Origin: Stenotrophomonas indicatrix | Lineage (GTDB): Bacteria > Pseudomonadota > Gammaproteobacteria > Xanthomonadales > Xanthomonadaceae | Direction of reading: 5' to 3' | Assembly (NCBI RefSeq): GCF_002750975.1 | Contig: NZ_PEJS01000001.1 | Coordinates: 3,348,001 to 3,412,000, forward strand | DNA length: 64,000 nucleotides | Shown: positions 8,671-17,477 of the stretch, one piece after another | Layout: each line of letters begins with the position of its first letter | Numbering within the stretch: the first letter of the stretch is position 1 | Notes under the pieces: generated by a model | The model's input: only the letters and a program-made list of their open reading frames with translations | What the model was told of the DNA's origin: nothing | Database searches by the model: none | Translations under genes and position numbers: made by a program

Positions 8671-10029
8671 ATGATCCGCCGATCCCTCGCTGTTGCGCTG
8701 GCCACTGCCCTGCTGCCGTTGTCCGCCCATGCCGCCGACCTGCTGCAGGTCTATGAAATGGCGCGCAATGGTGACCCGCAGCTGTCCGCCGCCGAATCCA
8801 CCCGGCTGTACGACAAGGAAGGCGCCGTGCAGGCGCGTGCTGCCCTGCTGCCGCAGATCAATGGCCAGGCCCAGTTGAGCCGCACCCGCACCGAAGCCGA
8901 CCATGACGCCAACTCCGGCACGGTCACCAGCAAGCGCCGCAACTACACGATCGACGGTTCGCAGACGCTGTTCAACTGGACGCAGATCAACAACCTGCGC
9001 TCGCAGCGCGAGCTGAGCAAGGCGGCTGATTTCACCCTCGACTCGGCCAACGACAATCTGATCGTGCGCACCTCGGCGGCCTACTTCAACGTGCTGGTGG
9101 CGATCGAATCGCTGAACGCCGCACAGACCAATGAAGCGGCCGCGAAGAAGCAGTTCGACTTCGCCGACAAGCGCCTGGAAGTGGGCCTGGCGCCGATCAC
9201 CGACGTGCATGAAGCACGCGCCCAGTACGACCAGGCGCGCGCCAACACCATCGTTGCGCAGAACACCCTGGCCGATAACTACCAGGCCCTGACCGAACTG
9301 ACCGGCCAGCCGGTGGTCAACCTGAAGGGCCTGCCGGCCGATTTCCGTCCGGAAGTGCCGGCCAACCGCGGCAACCTGGACCAGCTGGTGCAGCAGGCGA
9401 CCACGCAGAATCCGGCGCTGAAGGCGCAGGAGCTGAAGGTCGGTGCCGCCGAAGCCGGCGTGCAGGCCGCCCGTGGCGGTCACTACCCGACCCTGTCGCT
9501 GGGCGGCAGCTGGGGCAAGAGCGCAACCTGGGGCGACAGCGTCGGCGCCGGTTCGCTCTCCCCCGATGCACGCACCAACAGCATCGGCCTGACCCTGAGC
9601 GTGCCGATCTTCTCCGGCGGCGCCACCCAGTCCGGCGTGCGCCAGGCGCTGGCCCAGCGTGACATCGCCCAGGACGGTTTCGAGCAGCAGAAGCGCGCGC
9701 TGGACCGCAACACCCGCAATGCCTACCAGACCCTGGTGCAGGGCATCAGCGAAGTGGAAGCGCGCCGTTTGGCCGTGGTTTCCGCGCAGAGCGCCTACGA
9801 TGCCTCGCAGGTTGGCCTGGAAGTGGGTACCCGCACCGTGCTGGACGTGATCCAGAACCAGCGCATCCTGTTCTCGGCACAGCTGGATTACGCGCAGGCC
9901 CGCTACAACTTCCTGCAGAACCGCCTGCTGCTGAGCCAGGCCGTGGGTGGCCTGGATGTCGCCGAACTGCAGGACATCAACCGCCTGCTGACCCAGGACG
10001 CGGGCAACCCGTCGACGACCACGAACTGA
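8671..10029 (+). CDS. tolC: TolC family outer-membrane efflux channel
   Basis: A 452-residue outer-membrane factor. The signal peptide MIRRSLAVALATALLPLSAHA precedes ADLLQVYEMARNGDPQLSAA, the usual TolC start. Two homologous OEP repeats follow, with the motif LEVGLAPITDVHEARAQYDQ in the first half and VGTRTVLDVIQNQRILFSAQ in the second; these mark the helical barrel repeats. The length fits TolC. It lies 16 nt after pcm and is followed by a strong terminator at 10053. It is the expected channel partner of SmeO-SmeP and probably serves other exporters too. Confidence 0.93.
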   Translation: MIRRSLAVALATALLPLSAHAADLLQVYEMARNGDPQLSAAESTRLYDKEGAVQARAALLPQINGQAQLSRTRTEADHDANSGTVTSKRRNYTIDGSQTLFNWTQINNLRSQRELSKAADFTLDSANDNLIVRTSAAYFNVLVAIESLNAAQTNEAAAKKQFDFADKRLEVGLAPITDVHEARAQYDQARANTIVAQNTLADNYQALTELTGQPVVNLKGLPADFRPEVPANRGNLDQLVQQATTQNPALKAQELKVGAAEAGVQAARGGHYPTLSLGGSWGKSATWGDSVGAGSLSPDARTNSIGLTLSVPIFSGGATQSGVRQALAQRDIAQDGFEQQKRALDRNTRNAYQTLVQGISEVEARRLAVVSAQSAYDASQVGLEVGTRTVLDVIQNQRILFSAQLDYAQARYNFLQNRLLLSQAVGGLDVAELQDINRLLTQDAGNPSTTTN

Positions 10030-10052
10030 GTCGGCGCGGCCGGCCTGGTCAG

Positions 10053-10076
10053 AAAGCCACCCGCGAGGGTGGCTTT
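10053..10076 (+). terminator. Rho-independent terminator of pcm-tolC
   Basis: Perfect 10-bp stem AAAGCCACCC / GGGTGGCTTT with a GCGA tetraloop and a run of six T at 10074-10079, 23 nt after the tolC stop. Confidence 0.9.
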
Positions 10077-10115
10077 TTTATTGATTGCAGGTGGCCTGCG
10101 GTGTGGGGGGGTGCG

Positions 10116-11444
10116 CTAGCGCGAACGCCCGGCGCGCCGACGCAACAGGACGCCTGCCAACACGACCGCCAGCACCACCAGCACCGGTAGAAACAGCCGC
10201 GACGTGGCTGCCGGCAACAGGCACAGTGCGGTTGCCACTGGGGAGAGCAGCATCGGGATCAGCCGCCGTTCGCCGGCCGCGGCCCGCACCTGCCACTGGC
10301 TGCGGGCAACGCCGAGGCACACGGCGGCCAGGACCAGCAGGCCTGCAGGCCCCGGCAGCTGTGGAAGCCACCCCTCCGGCAGCGACAGCGCCAACGCCGC
10401 CGACAGCACGGTCAGCGCCAGCGTCAGCGTCAGCAGCAAAGGCGCACCGGTACCCACTTCGCCGGACTTCGGCGGCCAGACTTCCACCCCCAGCCGCGCG
10501 GCCAACAGCAGCAGCACCAACTGCAGGGCCGCCAGCCCCGCGCCGCCCGCCAACGGCAACAGTGGCAGCAACCACTGCAGCTGCGGGATCCCCTGCAACG
10601 CCACCGACAGCGGCCGCGTGCTGGCCAACGCGGCAAACTCGACGAGGCCCGACTGCAGCGCAGCCAATACCATCAGCCACAACATCGCCATCAGCACCGC
10701 TGCGCCAGCGGCTCTGGAAACCTGCGAACGAGGGCGCGGCACCCGCCCGGAAAACCCTGCCAGCAGACCTGCACCCAGCAGGACGCCGAGCAATGCCACG
10801 CCCGCTGCCAGCACGCCACCCAACCCGAAGCGATAGGGCGCGGTAGCCGATGGCAGCCACGGAATCCAATGCGCGTAGTGCACATGGCGTGCTGCCAGCA
10901 ACAACAGCAGCAGGCCCACGCCCAGCTTCACCGTCAACAGTGCACTGGCCAACAACAGCGCGCGCGGCGTCCGCAGCACTGCAGTGGCAGCCCCCAGCAG
11001 CAGCACCAGGATCGCCGCCGCCAGCGGCAAGGGCAGCCACTGCCCGGGTGCGGCGTCGATGACCTCGGCGGCTGCGTACAGATGACGCGCCATCGATTGC
11101 GCCAGCCCTGCGATGGTCGCCGTCAGTTCCAGCAGCAGGGCAATCACCAGTACGTCGGCAGGCAGCCTGCCCCAGGCGGCACGCAGCAGACCATGCAGAC
11201 CCGAAGCATCCGGCAGGCGCCGCATCGCCATGCGCAGGCAATACAGCATCGGCACTGCGCCCAACGCCGCCAGCAACAGGCTGAGGACAATGGCGGGCCC
11301 CGCCTGTGCCGCCGTGTGCTGCCCGACCAGGGCGACAACGCTGCCGCCCAACAGCAGGGTCAGCGCCACCACCAGCAGATGGTCGGTGCCCAGCCTCCCG
11401 GGCTTCGCGCTGGCGTGCAGCGCGCCTCCGTTGTCACCGATCAT
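10116..11444 (-). CDS. APC-superfamily amino-acid permease-like membrane protein
   Basis: A 442-residue polytopic membrane protein with about 12 hydrophobic segments, Leu/Ala/Val-rich throughout. The N-terminal part (LLVVALTLLLGGSVVALVGQ) and the following loop (LYCLRMAMRRLPDASGLHGL) resemble the first membrane segments of APC-type amino-acid and polyamine permeases. The sequence is divergent, and I cannot name a substrate. It is convergent with tolC and separated from waaA by 235 bp in which I see no feature. Codon use is typical of the chromosome. Confidence 0.65.
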   Translation of the reverse strand: MIGDNGGALHASAKPGRLGTDHLLVVALTLLLGGSVVALVGQHTAAQAGPAIVLSLLLAALGAVPMLYCLRMAMRRLPDASGLHGLLRAAWGRLPADVLVIALLLELTATIAGLAQSMARHLYAAAEVIDAAPGQWLPLPLAAAILVLLLGAATAVLRTPRALLLASALLTVKLGVGLLLLLLAARHVHYAHWIPWLPSATAPYRFGLGGVLAAGVALLGVLLGAGLLAGFSGRVPRPRSQVSRAAGAAVLMAMLWLMVLAALQSGLVEFAALASTRPLSVALQGIPQLQWLLPLLPLAGGAGLAALQLVLLLLAARLGVEVWPPKSGEVGTGAPLLLTLTLALTVLSAALALSLPEGWLPQLPGPAGLLVLAAVCLGVARSQWQVRAAAGERRLIPMLLSPVATALCLLPAATSRLFLPVLVVLAVVLAGVLLRRRAGRSR

Positions 11445-11679
11445 TCAAAGCTCCCTTGATGTCGCCCAAGCGTGGTCGACAACAGGCTGGCAGCCTGACG
11501 CGGTAAGCGGAATCGGAATCTGCGCCATACGAACGATGATGTGACAGCTTGCACGCCGTGGTCGGCGCGAGCGGTCCAGCTACGACAGATTCACCACCAT
11601 CAAGCAGGCTTGATGCAGGCGTTCACGACAGCGCAAAGGCGGGGCGCCCTTGAAACACCTGATGGCGACAGGCGGGGGC

Positions 11680-12978
11680 TCAGGCCAGCGGCGGCGGCAG
11701 GTGTGGAGCCACCAGCTGCAGGGTCCGCTGCAGCGCGCCGCGGCCATTGCTGACCAGCGTGCAACCGGCGCGGGCCATGTCTTCGCGCGCCTGCACGTCG
11801 TCGAGCAGGTGCAGCAGCAGATCACCCACCGCCTGCACGTCTTCGCCGATCAGCAGTGCACCGGCCTCGCGCATGCGCCGCGAGATCTCGGCGAAGTTGT
11901 GCAGATGCCGGCCGGTCACCGCTGCGGTGCCCATCGCTGCCGGTTCCAGCAGGTTGTGGCCGCCGATGGCCTGCAGGCTGCCACCGACGAAGGCCACCTG
12001 CGCACAGCCATAGAACGGCATCAGTTCGCCCAGCGTGTCGATGACGAAGACATCGCTACGCGCGTCCGGCCACTGCTGTGCGCGCCGCGTCGACACGTTC
12101 CAGCCCTGCTCGCGGGCCAGCGCCTCCACCTTGGGGAAGCGCTCCGGATGCCGCGGTGCCCACAGCAGCAGCAGGTCCGGATGCTGCTGGCGCAGGCGGC
12201 GGTGCAGGTCGATCACTGCCTGCTCTTCACCATCATGCGTGCTGGCCGCGATCCACACCGGGCGCGTGGCCGGCACATGGGCATGGAACTGTTCGATGAA
12301 GGGCTGCACGTCCGGCGTGGCGATGTCGAACTTCAGGTTGCCCAGTGCCTGCACCTGTTCCGGCGCCGCGCCCAGCTGCACGAACCGCGCAGCGTCATCC
12401 TGCGACTGTGCGGCCACGCAGGTGACCGTACGCAGCGCACGCCGGATCAACGCCGCCAGCACGCGGTAGCCGCGCAGCGATCGGGCCGACAGGCGCGCAT
12501 TGAGGATGTACACCGGAATGCGACGGTCGCGGCAGCCGAACAGCATGTTCGGCCACAGCTCGGTTTCCAGGATCAGCGCCAGGCTGGGCTGGAAGTGCCC
12601 CAGGAAGCGGTTGACGCTGCCCGGCACGTCGTACGGCAGGTACACATGGTCCAGCGCATCGCCCCACAGCGCGCGCACCCGTTCCGAGCCGGTCGGGGTG
12701 ATGGTGGTGATGACCCAGCGGATGTCCGGCCGCTGCGCGCGCAGCGCATTGACCAGCGGCGCAGCGGCGTTGACCTCGCCCACCGAGACCGCATGCAGCC
12801 AGACCCGGGGCTGGCCGCTGGGCTGCGGATAGGACGCATAGCGTTCATCCCAGCGCCGGAAGTATTCACGGACCCGGAAGCCGCGCCAGACCAGGTGGTA
12901 CACGGTGATCGGCAGCAGGAGGTACAGCACGGCCGAGTACAGGCCACGCAGGATCCATTCGACAGGGTCTTTACGCAT
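11680..12978 (-). CDS. waaA: 3-deoxy-D-manno-octulosonic acid (Kdo) transferase
   Basis: A 432-residue WaaA/KdtA, the enzyme that transfers Kdo from CMP-Kdo to lipid A precursor on the inner face of the cytoplasmic membrane. The start at 12978 (MRKDPVEWILRGLYSAVLYL) gives the family's N-terminal membrane anchor; the longer open frame upstream overlaps the opposite-strand lpxL gene and is rejected. Diagnostic segments are WLHAVSVGEVNAAAPLVNAL (Kdo-transferase N domain), LILETELWPNMLF, and the C-terminal FVGGSLQAIGGHNLLEPAAM. It is divergent from the lipid A acyltransferase at 13039, so two consecutive lipid A steps share a 60-bp promoter region. Confidence 0.93.
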   Translation of the reverse strand: MRKDPVEWILRGLYSAVLYLLLPITVYHLVWRGFRVREYFRRWDERYASYPQPSGQPRVWLHAVSVGEVNAAAPLVNALRAQRPDIRWVITTITPTGSERVRALWGDALDHVYLPYDVPGSVNRFLGHFQPSLALILETELWPNMLFGCRDRRIPVYILNARLSARSLRGYRVLAALIRRALRTVTCVAAQSQDDAARFVQLGAAPEQVQALGNLKFDIATPDVQPFIEQFHAHVPATRPVWIAASTHDGEEQAVIDLHRRLRQQHPDLLLLWAPRHPERFPKVEALAREQGWNVSTRRAQQWPDARSDVFVIDTLGELMPFYGCAQVAFVGGSLQAIGGHNLLEPAAMGTAAVTGRHLHNFAEISRRMREAGALLIGEDVQAVGDLLLHLLDDVQAREDMARAGCTLVSNGRGALQRTLQLVAPHLPPPLA

Positions 12979-13038
12979 GCGGCAAGGATACGGGAGCCCC
13001 CCGGGAAAGACACGCGGCCGGGTTGGTAGAATGGCGGC

Positions 13039-13956
13039 ATGTCCGATGCCACCACCGCCGTCCGTCCGTCGCTGCGTGATCCACGCAACTGGCCGATGTT
13101 TGCCGTCATGTTCACTGCCTTCGGGATCGCCCGGCTGCCGTGGACGCTGCAGCGCGTGCTGGGCCGCGGGGTCGGCTCGATCGCCTGGCGCCTGGCCGGC
13201 AGCCGCCGCCATGCCGCCGAGGTCAACCTCAAGCTGTGCTTCCCCGAGAAGGACGAGGCCTGGCGCAAGCGCCTGGTGCGCGACAGCTTCGACGCCTTGG
13301 GTGTGGGCATCTTCGAATGCGCGCGTTCCTGGTGGGGCAGCATCGACAGCATCCGTCCGCAGGTGCACATCGAAGGGCTGGAACATCTCAAGCAGATGCA
13401 GGCCGAAGGCCGCGGCGTGCTGCTGGTCTCGGGCCACTTCATGACCCTGGAGATGTGCGGCCGCCTGCTGTGCGACCACGTCGACCTGTCGGGCATGTAC
13501 CGCAAGCACAAGAACCCGGTGTACGAGTGGGCGGTGAAGTTCGGCCGCCTGCGCTATGCCAAGGCGATGTACGCCAACGAGGACATCCGCGCGACGGTGC
13601 GCCACCTGAAAAAGGGCGGCTTCCTCTGGTACGCACCCGACCAGGACATGCGCGGCAAGGACACCGTGTTCGTGCCGTTCTTCGGCCACACTGCCTCCAC
13701 CATCACCGCCACCCACCAGCTGGCGCGGATGACCGGTTGTGCGGTCATCCCCTACTTCCATCGCCGCGAAGGCGGGAAGTACTTCCTGAAGATCGGCGCG
13801 CCGCTGGAGAATTTCCCCAGCGAGGACGTCGAAGCCGATACCACGCGGGTCAACCAGGCCATCGAGCAGATGGTGCGCGAGGCACCGGACCAGTACCTGT
13901 GGATCCATCGCCGCTTCAAGCGCCAGCCCGGTGGGCGCAGCGATTTCTACAAGTGA
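13039..13956 (+). CDS. Lipid A late acyltransferase (LpxL/HtrB family)
   Basis: A 305-residue member of the LpxL/LpxM lysophospholipid-acyltransferase-like family, which adds a secondary acyl chain to Kdo2-lipid IVA at the inner membrane. The catalytic H-x4-E motif is seen as HFMTLE (His133, Glu138). Further family segments are EVNLKLCFPE near residue 61, FLWYAPDQDM and the C-terminal QYLWIHRRFKRQP. An N-terminal hydrophobic stretch anchors the protein. The partner gene waaA is divergent. Which acyl position and chain length it uses cannot be told from sequence, so I give no L/M/P letter. Confidence 0.9.
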   Translation: MSDATTAVRPSLRDPRNWPMFAVMFTAFGIARLPWTLQRVLGRGVGSIAWRLAGSRRHAAEVNLKLCFPEKDEAWRKRLVRDSFDALGVGIFECARSWWGSIDSIRPQVHIEGLEHLKQMQAEGRGVLLVSGHFMTLEMCGRLLCDHVDLSGMYRKHKNPVYEWAVKFGRLRYAKAMYANEDIRATVRHLKKGGFLWYAPDQDMRGKDTVFVPFFGHTASTITATHQLARMTGCAVIPYFHRREGGKYFLKIGAPLENFPSEDVEADTTRVNQAIEQMVREAPDQYLWIHRRFKRQPGGRSDFYK

Positions 13957-13980
13957 CGGGTGGCAGGGAAGGAACGTCCC

Positions 13981-14041
13981 ATCCACGCATGGCGTGGATC
14001 TACTGGGAATGCCGATCAGTAGATCCACGCCATGCGTGGAT
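13981..14041. repeat. Inverted pair of SMAG REPs at the 3' side of the RAYT gene
   Basis: One copy reads on the minus strand (13981-14003, ending in GATCTAC) and one on the plus strand (14019-14041, starting GTAGATCCACGCC). The 15-nt spacer makes the pair able to form one larger hairpin. They lie directly downstream of the transposase-like gene at 14065. Confidence 0.85.
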
Positions 14042-14064
14042 GTTCTCTCTTCCGATGCCGGAAT

Positions 14065-14514
14065 CTACAACGGCCAACGACACCAGGCGTGAGGGTAGTC
14101 CCCCAGCCCACCAGCCAATCCGGCCCGCACCGGATTGCCCAGGATGTACATCGCCTTGTCATGAAGGGATTCATCGGTACGCACCGCATGGTCGTGATAG
14201 CCGTGCTGCCAGAGCGGCCCTTTTCGTCCCGATATCCGGTTCAGCTGCCGGCTGCTGCGTGATTTCAGCAATGCCATGCACTGGGCCAGCGTTCCCTTCT
14301 GCAGCTCCATCAACCAGTGCAGGTGGTCGGGCATCACCACCCAGGCGAGGCTGTGGCTGATGCCGCTGCGTTCGACGAAGCGCAGCGCGTCCACCAGCAC
14401 AGCGACATTGCCTGCGTCGGAGAAGAATGGCTCCCGGCCGTGTGTTGTCGCGGTCAGGGAATAGACATTTCCCGTGCGGGAGTAGCGACCGTAGCGGAGT
14501 CTGGGGCTTGCCAT
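14065..14514 (-). CDS. REP-associated tyrosine transposase (RAYT)
   Basis: A 149-residue single-strand-DNA transposase-like protein of the TnpA_REP (Y1/HUH) type. The HUH motif is VVMPDHLHWLMEL (His64, His66). The catalytic Tyr is most likely Tyr107 in GYHDHAVRTDESL, followed by the family-typical YILGNPVRAGLA. RAYTs bind and cut REP hairpins with a GTAG-type 5' head, and here the gene is bracketed by REPs of exactly that type: two at 13981-14041 and five at 14616-14830. It looks intact, so REP mobilisation may still be possible. It is a domesticated single-copy gene type and not a classical IS. Confidence 0.9.
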   Translation of the reverse strand: MASPRLRYGRYSRTGNVYSLTATTHGREPFFSDAGNVAVLVDALRFVERSGISHSLAWVVMPDHLHWLMELQKGTLAQCMALLKSRSSRQLNRISGRKGPLWQHGYHDHAVRTDESLHDKAMYILGNPVRAGLAGGLGDYPHAWCRWPL

Positions 14515-14615
14515 GGGGACAGACTGCGGTTTGCCCGGTCATCCTTGCATTGGCGGACCACCCTGCGGCCAGTCGGGAAAAGCCGCGACACCGGCCAATG
14601 TTCATGGGAAAGCCC

Positions 14616-14830
14616 ATCCACGCATGGCGTGGATCTACTGCTCCCCCGCCAGACACGTCCCCGGAGATCCACGCCATGCGTGGATACGACCAGCCACCCC
14701 GCACAATCCAGTAGATCCACGCCATGCGTGGATAGGGCCCAACCCGCACACGCAAGTAGATCCACGCCATGCGTGGACGAGACGTTCCCCAACCCCGCGC
14801 GATTCAGTAGATCCACGCCATGCGTGGATG
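14616..14830. repeat. Array of five SMAG REPs upstream of the RAYT gene
   Basis: Copies lie at 14616-14638 (minus orientation), 14664-14687, 14711-14734, 14756-14778 and 14807-14830 (all plus). Three of the plus copies begin with GTAGATCCACGCCATGCG; the first has GAGATCC. The plus copies repeat every 45-51 bp with unrelated spacers. Together with 14515-14615, where I see nothing else, this fills the gap between the RAYT start and the end of the O-antigen-ligase-like gene. Confidence 0.9.
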
Positions 14831-14836
14831 CGGAAA

Positions 14837-16168
14837 TTACCCGGCGCCCGGCTGATCGTCCGGTTCGCGCGCCAGCAACGTGCCGACGAACAGCGCGGCG
14901 AGCAGGACGGTCAAGCCGCCCCAGAACGCGGAATAGAACGCCAGGTGCGTATTGAGCGGGAACACGGTGACCGCCAGTGCCAGCATTGCCGGGCGTGCAC
15001 GTTCGCGCGCCGGGGCCGGGGCGAAACGCCATGCCCGCCATGCCTGTGCCACCGCCGCCAGCCACAGCAGCAGCCCCAGCACACCTGTCTCGGCCAGGAT
15101 CTCCAGCACGATCTGATGGGCGTGCAGCGCGGGCATGGTGCCCCACACCGCCGGTCCTTCATCCGCAACGCAGTGGGGATAGGCATCGCGGAAGCCACGT
15201 GCACCGACACCATTGATCGGGTGTGCTTCGATCATGCAGGCCGCCGCACTCCAGATGCGGGTACGACCGGACAGAGCCTGCTCGACCCCGTCCTCGCCAC
15301 CGTCCCAGGCCATTGCCGTTCGCGCCACACGCTCACGCAGCTGCGGCACGCTGGCCGTCAACACGCCCGCCGTGAGCACAGCGGCCAGTGCCAGCAGACC
15401 CAGCCGCTTCCATCCCAGTTGGCGCACGCCGCTGTAGGCGACCACCAGGCCGAAGGTGATCCATGAGGCACGCGAGCCGGCCAGCAGCAGCACCACGCCC
15501 ACCGCGGCGACGGCCAGCAACCAGCCCGCATTGCCGAAACGGCGCGCCACCGGCAACAACAGGAACGGCGAAAGACTTGCCAGCACCTGGCCGAATTTCA
15601 GGTTGCACGGCCCAAGCGCGCCGCTGAGACGGTCGGCCAGCGCGGCTTCTTCAGCCGGGCACAATGCGTTGCCGCTGATGGCCAGCTTGATCTGCTGCAG
15701 CGACCAGAACCAGGGGCTGGTGCCTGCCAGTGCCTGCACCAGCGCATCGAGCGTCCACAGGCCGGTGATCACCGCCAACCCACCCAAGGTCAGGCGCCGC
15801 CGCTGCGGGGTGGCCACGGCGATCGCCACCAGCCACATGAAAGGCAGATAGCGCAGCCCGGCCGCAGCCTTGGTCCACGACGCCGAAGGGTCCACGGCAT
15901 CGAAGGCCGAGAAGGCCTGCGGCAACCAGTAGCCAAGGAAAAGAATCGATGTCAGTGCCCACGCTGCCGGGCTCAGCAGATGAGGGCGATGCTGCACCCG
16001 GCGGATGACCATGCGTGCGGCGGCGTACAACGCCCCCAGGCCCAGCACTGTTTCGGCAATACCCGGCAGCGGCCACAACGCAACGTAGGCCAGCACCCAC
16101 CAAGGTGCCCAGCGGCCGGCGCGCTCATCGCGCAGGGGCGGCGTGGCGTCAGCCAGCGAGGTCGGCAT
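14837..16168 (-). CDS. O-antigen ligase / polymerase family membrane protein (Wzy_C type)
   Basis: A 443-residue polytopic membrane protein. The start at 16168 (MPTSLADATPPLRDERAGRW) overlaps the end of the upstream glycosyltransferase gene by 20 nt. About 11 hydrophobic segments flank a long periplasmic loop with LSGRTRIWSAAACMIEAHPI followed by GVGARGFRDAYP and a later HAHQIVLEILAETG. These are the typical Wzy_C motifs of O-antigen ligases (WaaL) and polymerases. It follows a GT4 enzyme in one transcription unit, which supports a role in joining sugar chains to lipid A-core. Ligase versus polymerase cannot be settled from sequence. Confidence 0.8.
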   Translation of the reverse strand: MPTSLADATPPLRDERAGRWAPWWVLAYVALWPLPGIAETVLGLGALYAAARMVIRRVQHRPHLLSPAAWALTSILFLGYWLPQAFSAFDAVDPSASWTKAAAGLRYLPFMWLVAIAVATPQRRRLTLGGLAVITGLWTLDALVQALAGTSPWFWSLQQIKLAISGNALCPAEEAALADRLSGALGPCNLKFGQVLASLSPFLLLPVARRFGNAGWLLAVAAVGVVLLLAGSRASWITFGLVVAYSGVRQLGWKRLGLLALAAVLTAGVLTASVPQLRERVARTAMAWDGGEDGVEQALSGRTRIWSAAACMIEAHPINGVGARGFRDAYPHCVADEGPAVWGTMPALHAHQIVLEILAETGVLGLLLWLAAVAQAWRAWRFAPAPARERARPAMLALAVTVFPLNTHLAFYSAFWGGLTVLLAALFVGTLLAREPDDQPGAG

Positions 16169-17264
16169 AAAGACGGAGGGTATCGCGCTGCATGGCCTGC
16201 AGGGTAAACGGGATACGGCCCGGCAGCGACGGCGGCTGTGCCAGCAGGGCCAGCGCACGTTCACCCAGCAGCTGCGCATTGCCCAGCGGCACGGCGCCAC
16301 TGGGTTGCAGCTGCTGCAGCAGTTCGCCGACCCCACCATGGTTCCAACCCAGCACCGGGCGGCCGACCGACAACGCTTCGACCACGGTGCGACCAAAGGC
16401 TTCCGGTTTGTCCGACAGCTGCAGCACCAGATCGCTGGCGGCGTACGCCTGGGCGATGCGCGCAGTCGGCGTACTGATGTGCACCGCCCCGGTCACGCCC
16501 AGTGCGGCCGCCTGCCTGCGCAGCTCTGCCACATAGGCTTCCCGGCCAGGCTCGTCGGTGCCCAGCATCCACAACTGTGCCGGCACGCCTGCTGCACGGA
16601 CATCGGCAAGCAGCTGCAACGCGTGGGCGTGGCCTTTCAGGCGGGTGCCGCGACCGGGCAGTAGCAACAGCGGTCCGTCGACCTGGGCCAGCCACGGGTA
16701 GTCGGCCGCCAGCGCCAGCCGGGGACGCCGATCAGCGCGTGCCACGCGCGGGAACTGGCTGACATCCACCCCGCGCGGGATCACCTGCAGCCTGTCGTGC
16801 GGCACCGTCGGGTAATGCGTGTGTACGTAGTCGCGCACGCTGTTGGACACACAGATCACGCGTTCGCCGCTGGTCATCACCGCGCTGTAGCGGCTGGGCG
16901 AATTCAGCCCATGCACGGTAGTCACCCAATGCGGGCGTTGCGCCGGCTGCATCGCACGGATCGCGTACAGCCCCAGCCACGCCGGCAGGCGCGAACGGGC
17001 GTGGACGATGTCGGCGCCCACTTCGGTGAACAGGCGACGCAGGGTAGGCAGATGGCGCAGCGTCAGCAGCGACTTGCGGCCGATATCCAGGGTCAGGTGC
17101 TCGGCACCGCTGTCGAGCAGCGGCTGCACCAGGCGACCACCAGCGGACACCACCAGCGCGCGATGGCCGGCAGCGACCAGGGCCGCGGCGATTTCAAGGG
17201 TCGAGCGCTCGACACCGCCGGAGTGCAGCGCCGGCAGCAACTGCACCACGGTCAATCGGCGCAT
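16149..17264 (-). CDS. GT4 family glycosyltransferase
   Basis: A 371-residue GT-B-fold glycosyltransferase. The N-terminal half starts MRRLTVVQLLPALHSGGVER, typical of GT4 enzymes (the GG-V-E acceptor-side motif). The C-terminal donor half has LLLLPGRGTRLKGHAHALQL and the E-x7-E motif EAFGRTVVEALSVGRPVLG. The gene overlaps the following O-antigen-ligase-like gene by 20 nt, so the two are co-translated. It probably adds a sugar to the LPS core or O-chain at the cytoplasmic face. Donor and acceptor are unknown. Confidence 0.87.
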   Translation of the reverse strand: MRRLTVVQLLPALHSGGVERSTLEIAAALVAAGHRALVVSAGGRLVQPLLDSGAEHLTLDIGRKSLLTLRHLPTLRRLFTEVGADIVHARSRLPAWLGLYAIRAMQPAQRPHWVTTVHGLNSPSRYSAVMTSGERVICVSNSVRDYVHTHYPTVPHDRLQVIPRGVDVSQFPRVARADRRPRLALAADYPWLAQVDGPLLLLPGRGTRLKGHAHALQLLADVRAAGVPAQLWMLGTDEPGREAYVAELRRQAAALGVTGAVHISTPTARIAQAYAASDLVLQLSDKPEAFGRTVVEALSVGRPVLGWNHGGVGELLQQLQPSGAVPLGNAQLLGERALALLAQPPSLPGRIPFTLQAMQRDTLRLYADLAG

Positions 17265-17279
17265 CGAGGGGGCAGCCGT

Positions 17280-17477
17280 TTAGTCGGCCAGCACGAACAC
17301 GGCGCCGCAGTAAGCACACTGCGCTTGCCCGTTGGGTTCGTCTTCGATCGGCAGGTACACCCGCGGATGCGAGTTCCACAGCGCCATTTCCGGGGTCGGG
17401 CAGCTCAGCGGCAGATCGCTGCGGTGCACGGTGTAGCGCTTTTCGGCGTTGGCGGGCGCGGTGGCGGTATGGCTCAT
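17280..17477 (-). CDS. Small zinc-finger (zf-CHCC) protein
   Basis: A 65-residue protein starting at 17477 (MSHTATAPANAEKRYTVHRS). Its Cys/His ligands are the Cys in LPLSCPTPEMALWNSHPRVY, the His in that segment, and C-x-x-C in CAYCGAVFVL. This spacing matches the zf-CHCC family, related to the NDUFS6 subunit of mitochondrial complex I. Bacterial members are small and of unknown function. It lies 15 nt upstream of the glycosyltransferase start and may lead that operon. Confidence 0.8.
   Translation of the reverse strand: MSHTATAPANAEKRYTVHRSDLPLSCPTPEMALWNSHPRVYLPIEDEPNGQAQCAYCGAVFVLAD

Noticed and set aside
11445..11679. Possible small gene between the permease and waaA
   Set aside because: No frame with a start, ribosome site and protein-like composition is seen in this 235-bp gap.
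14616..14830. Regular repeat array resembling a CRISPR
   Set aside because: Each repeat is itself a REP palindrome, orientation is mixed, repeats also occur singly elsewhere, and no cas genes are present.
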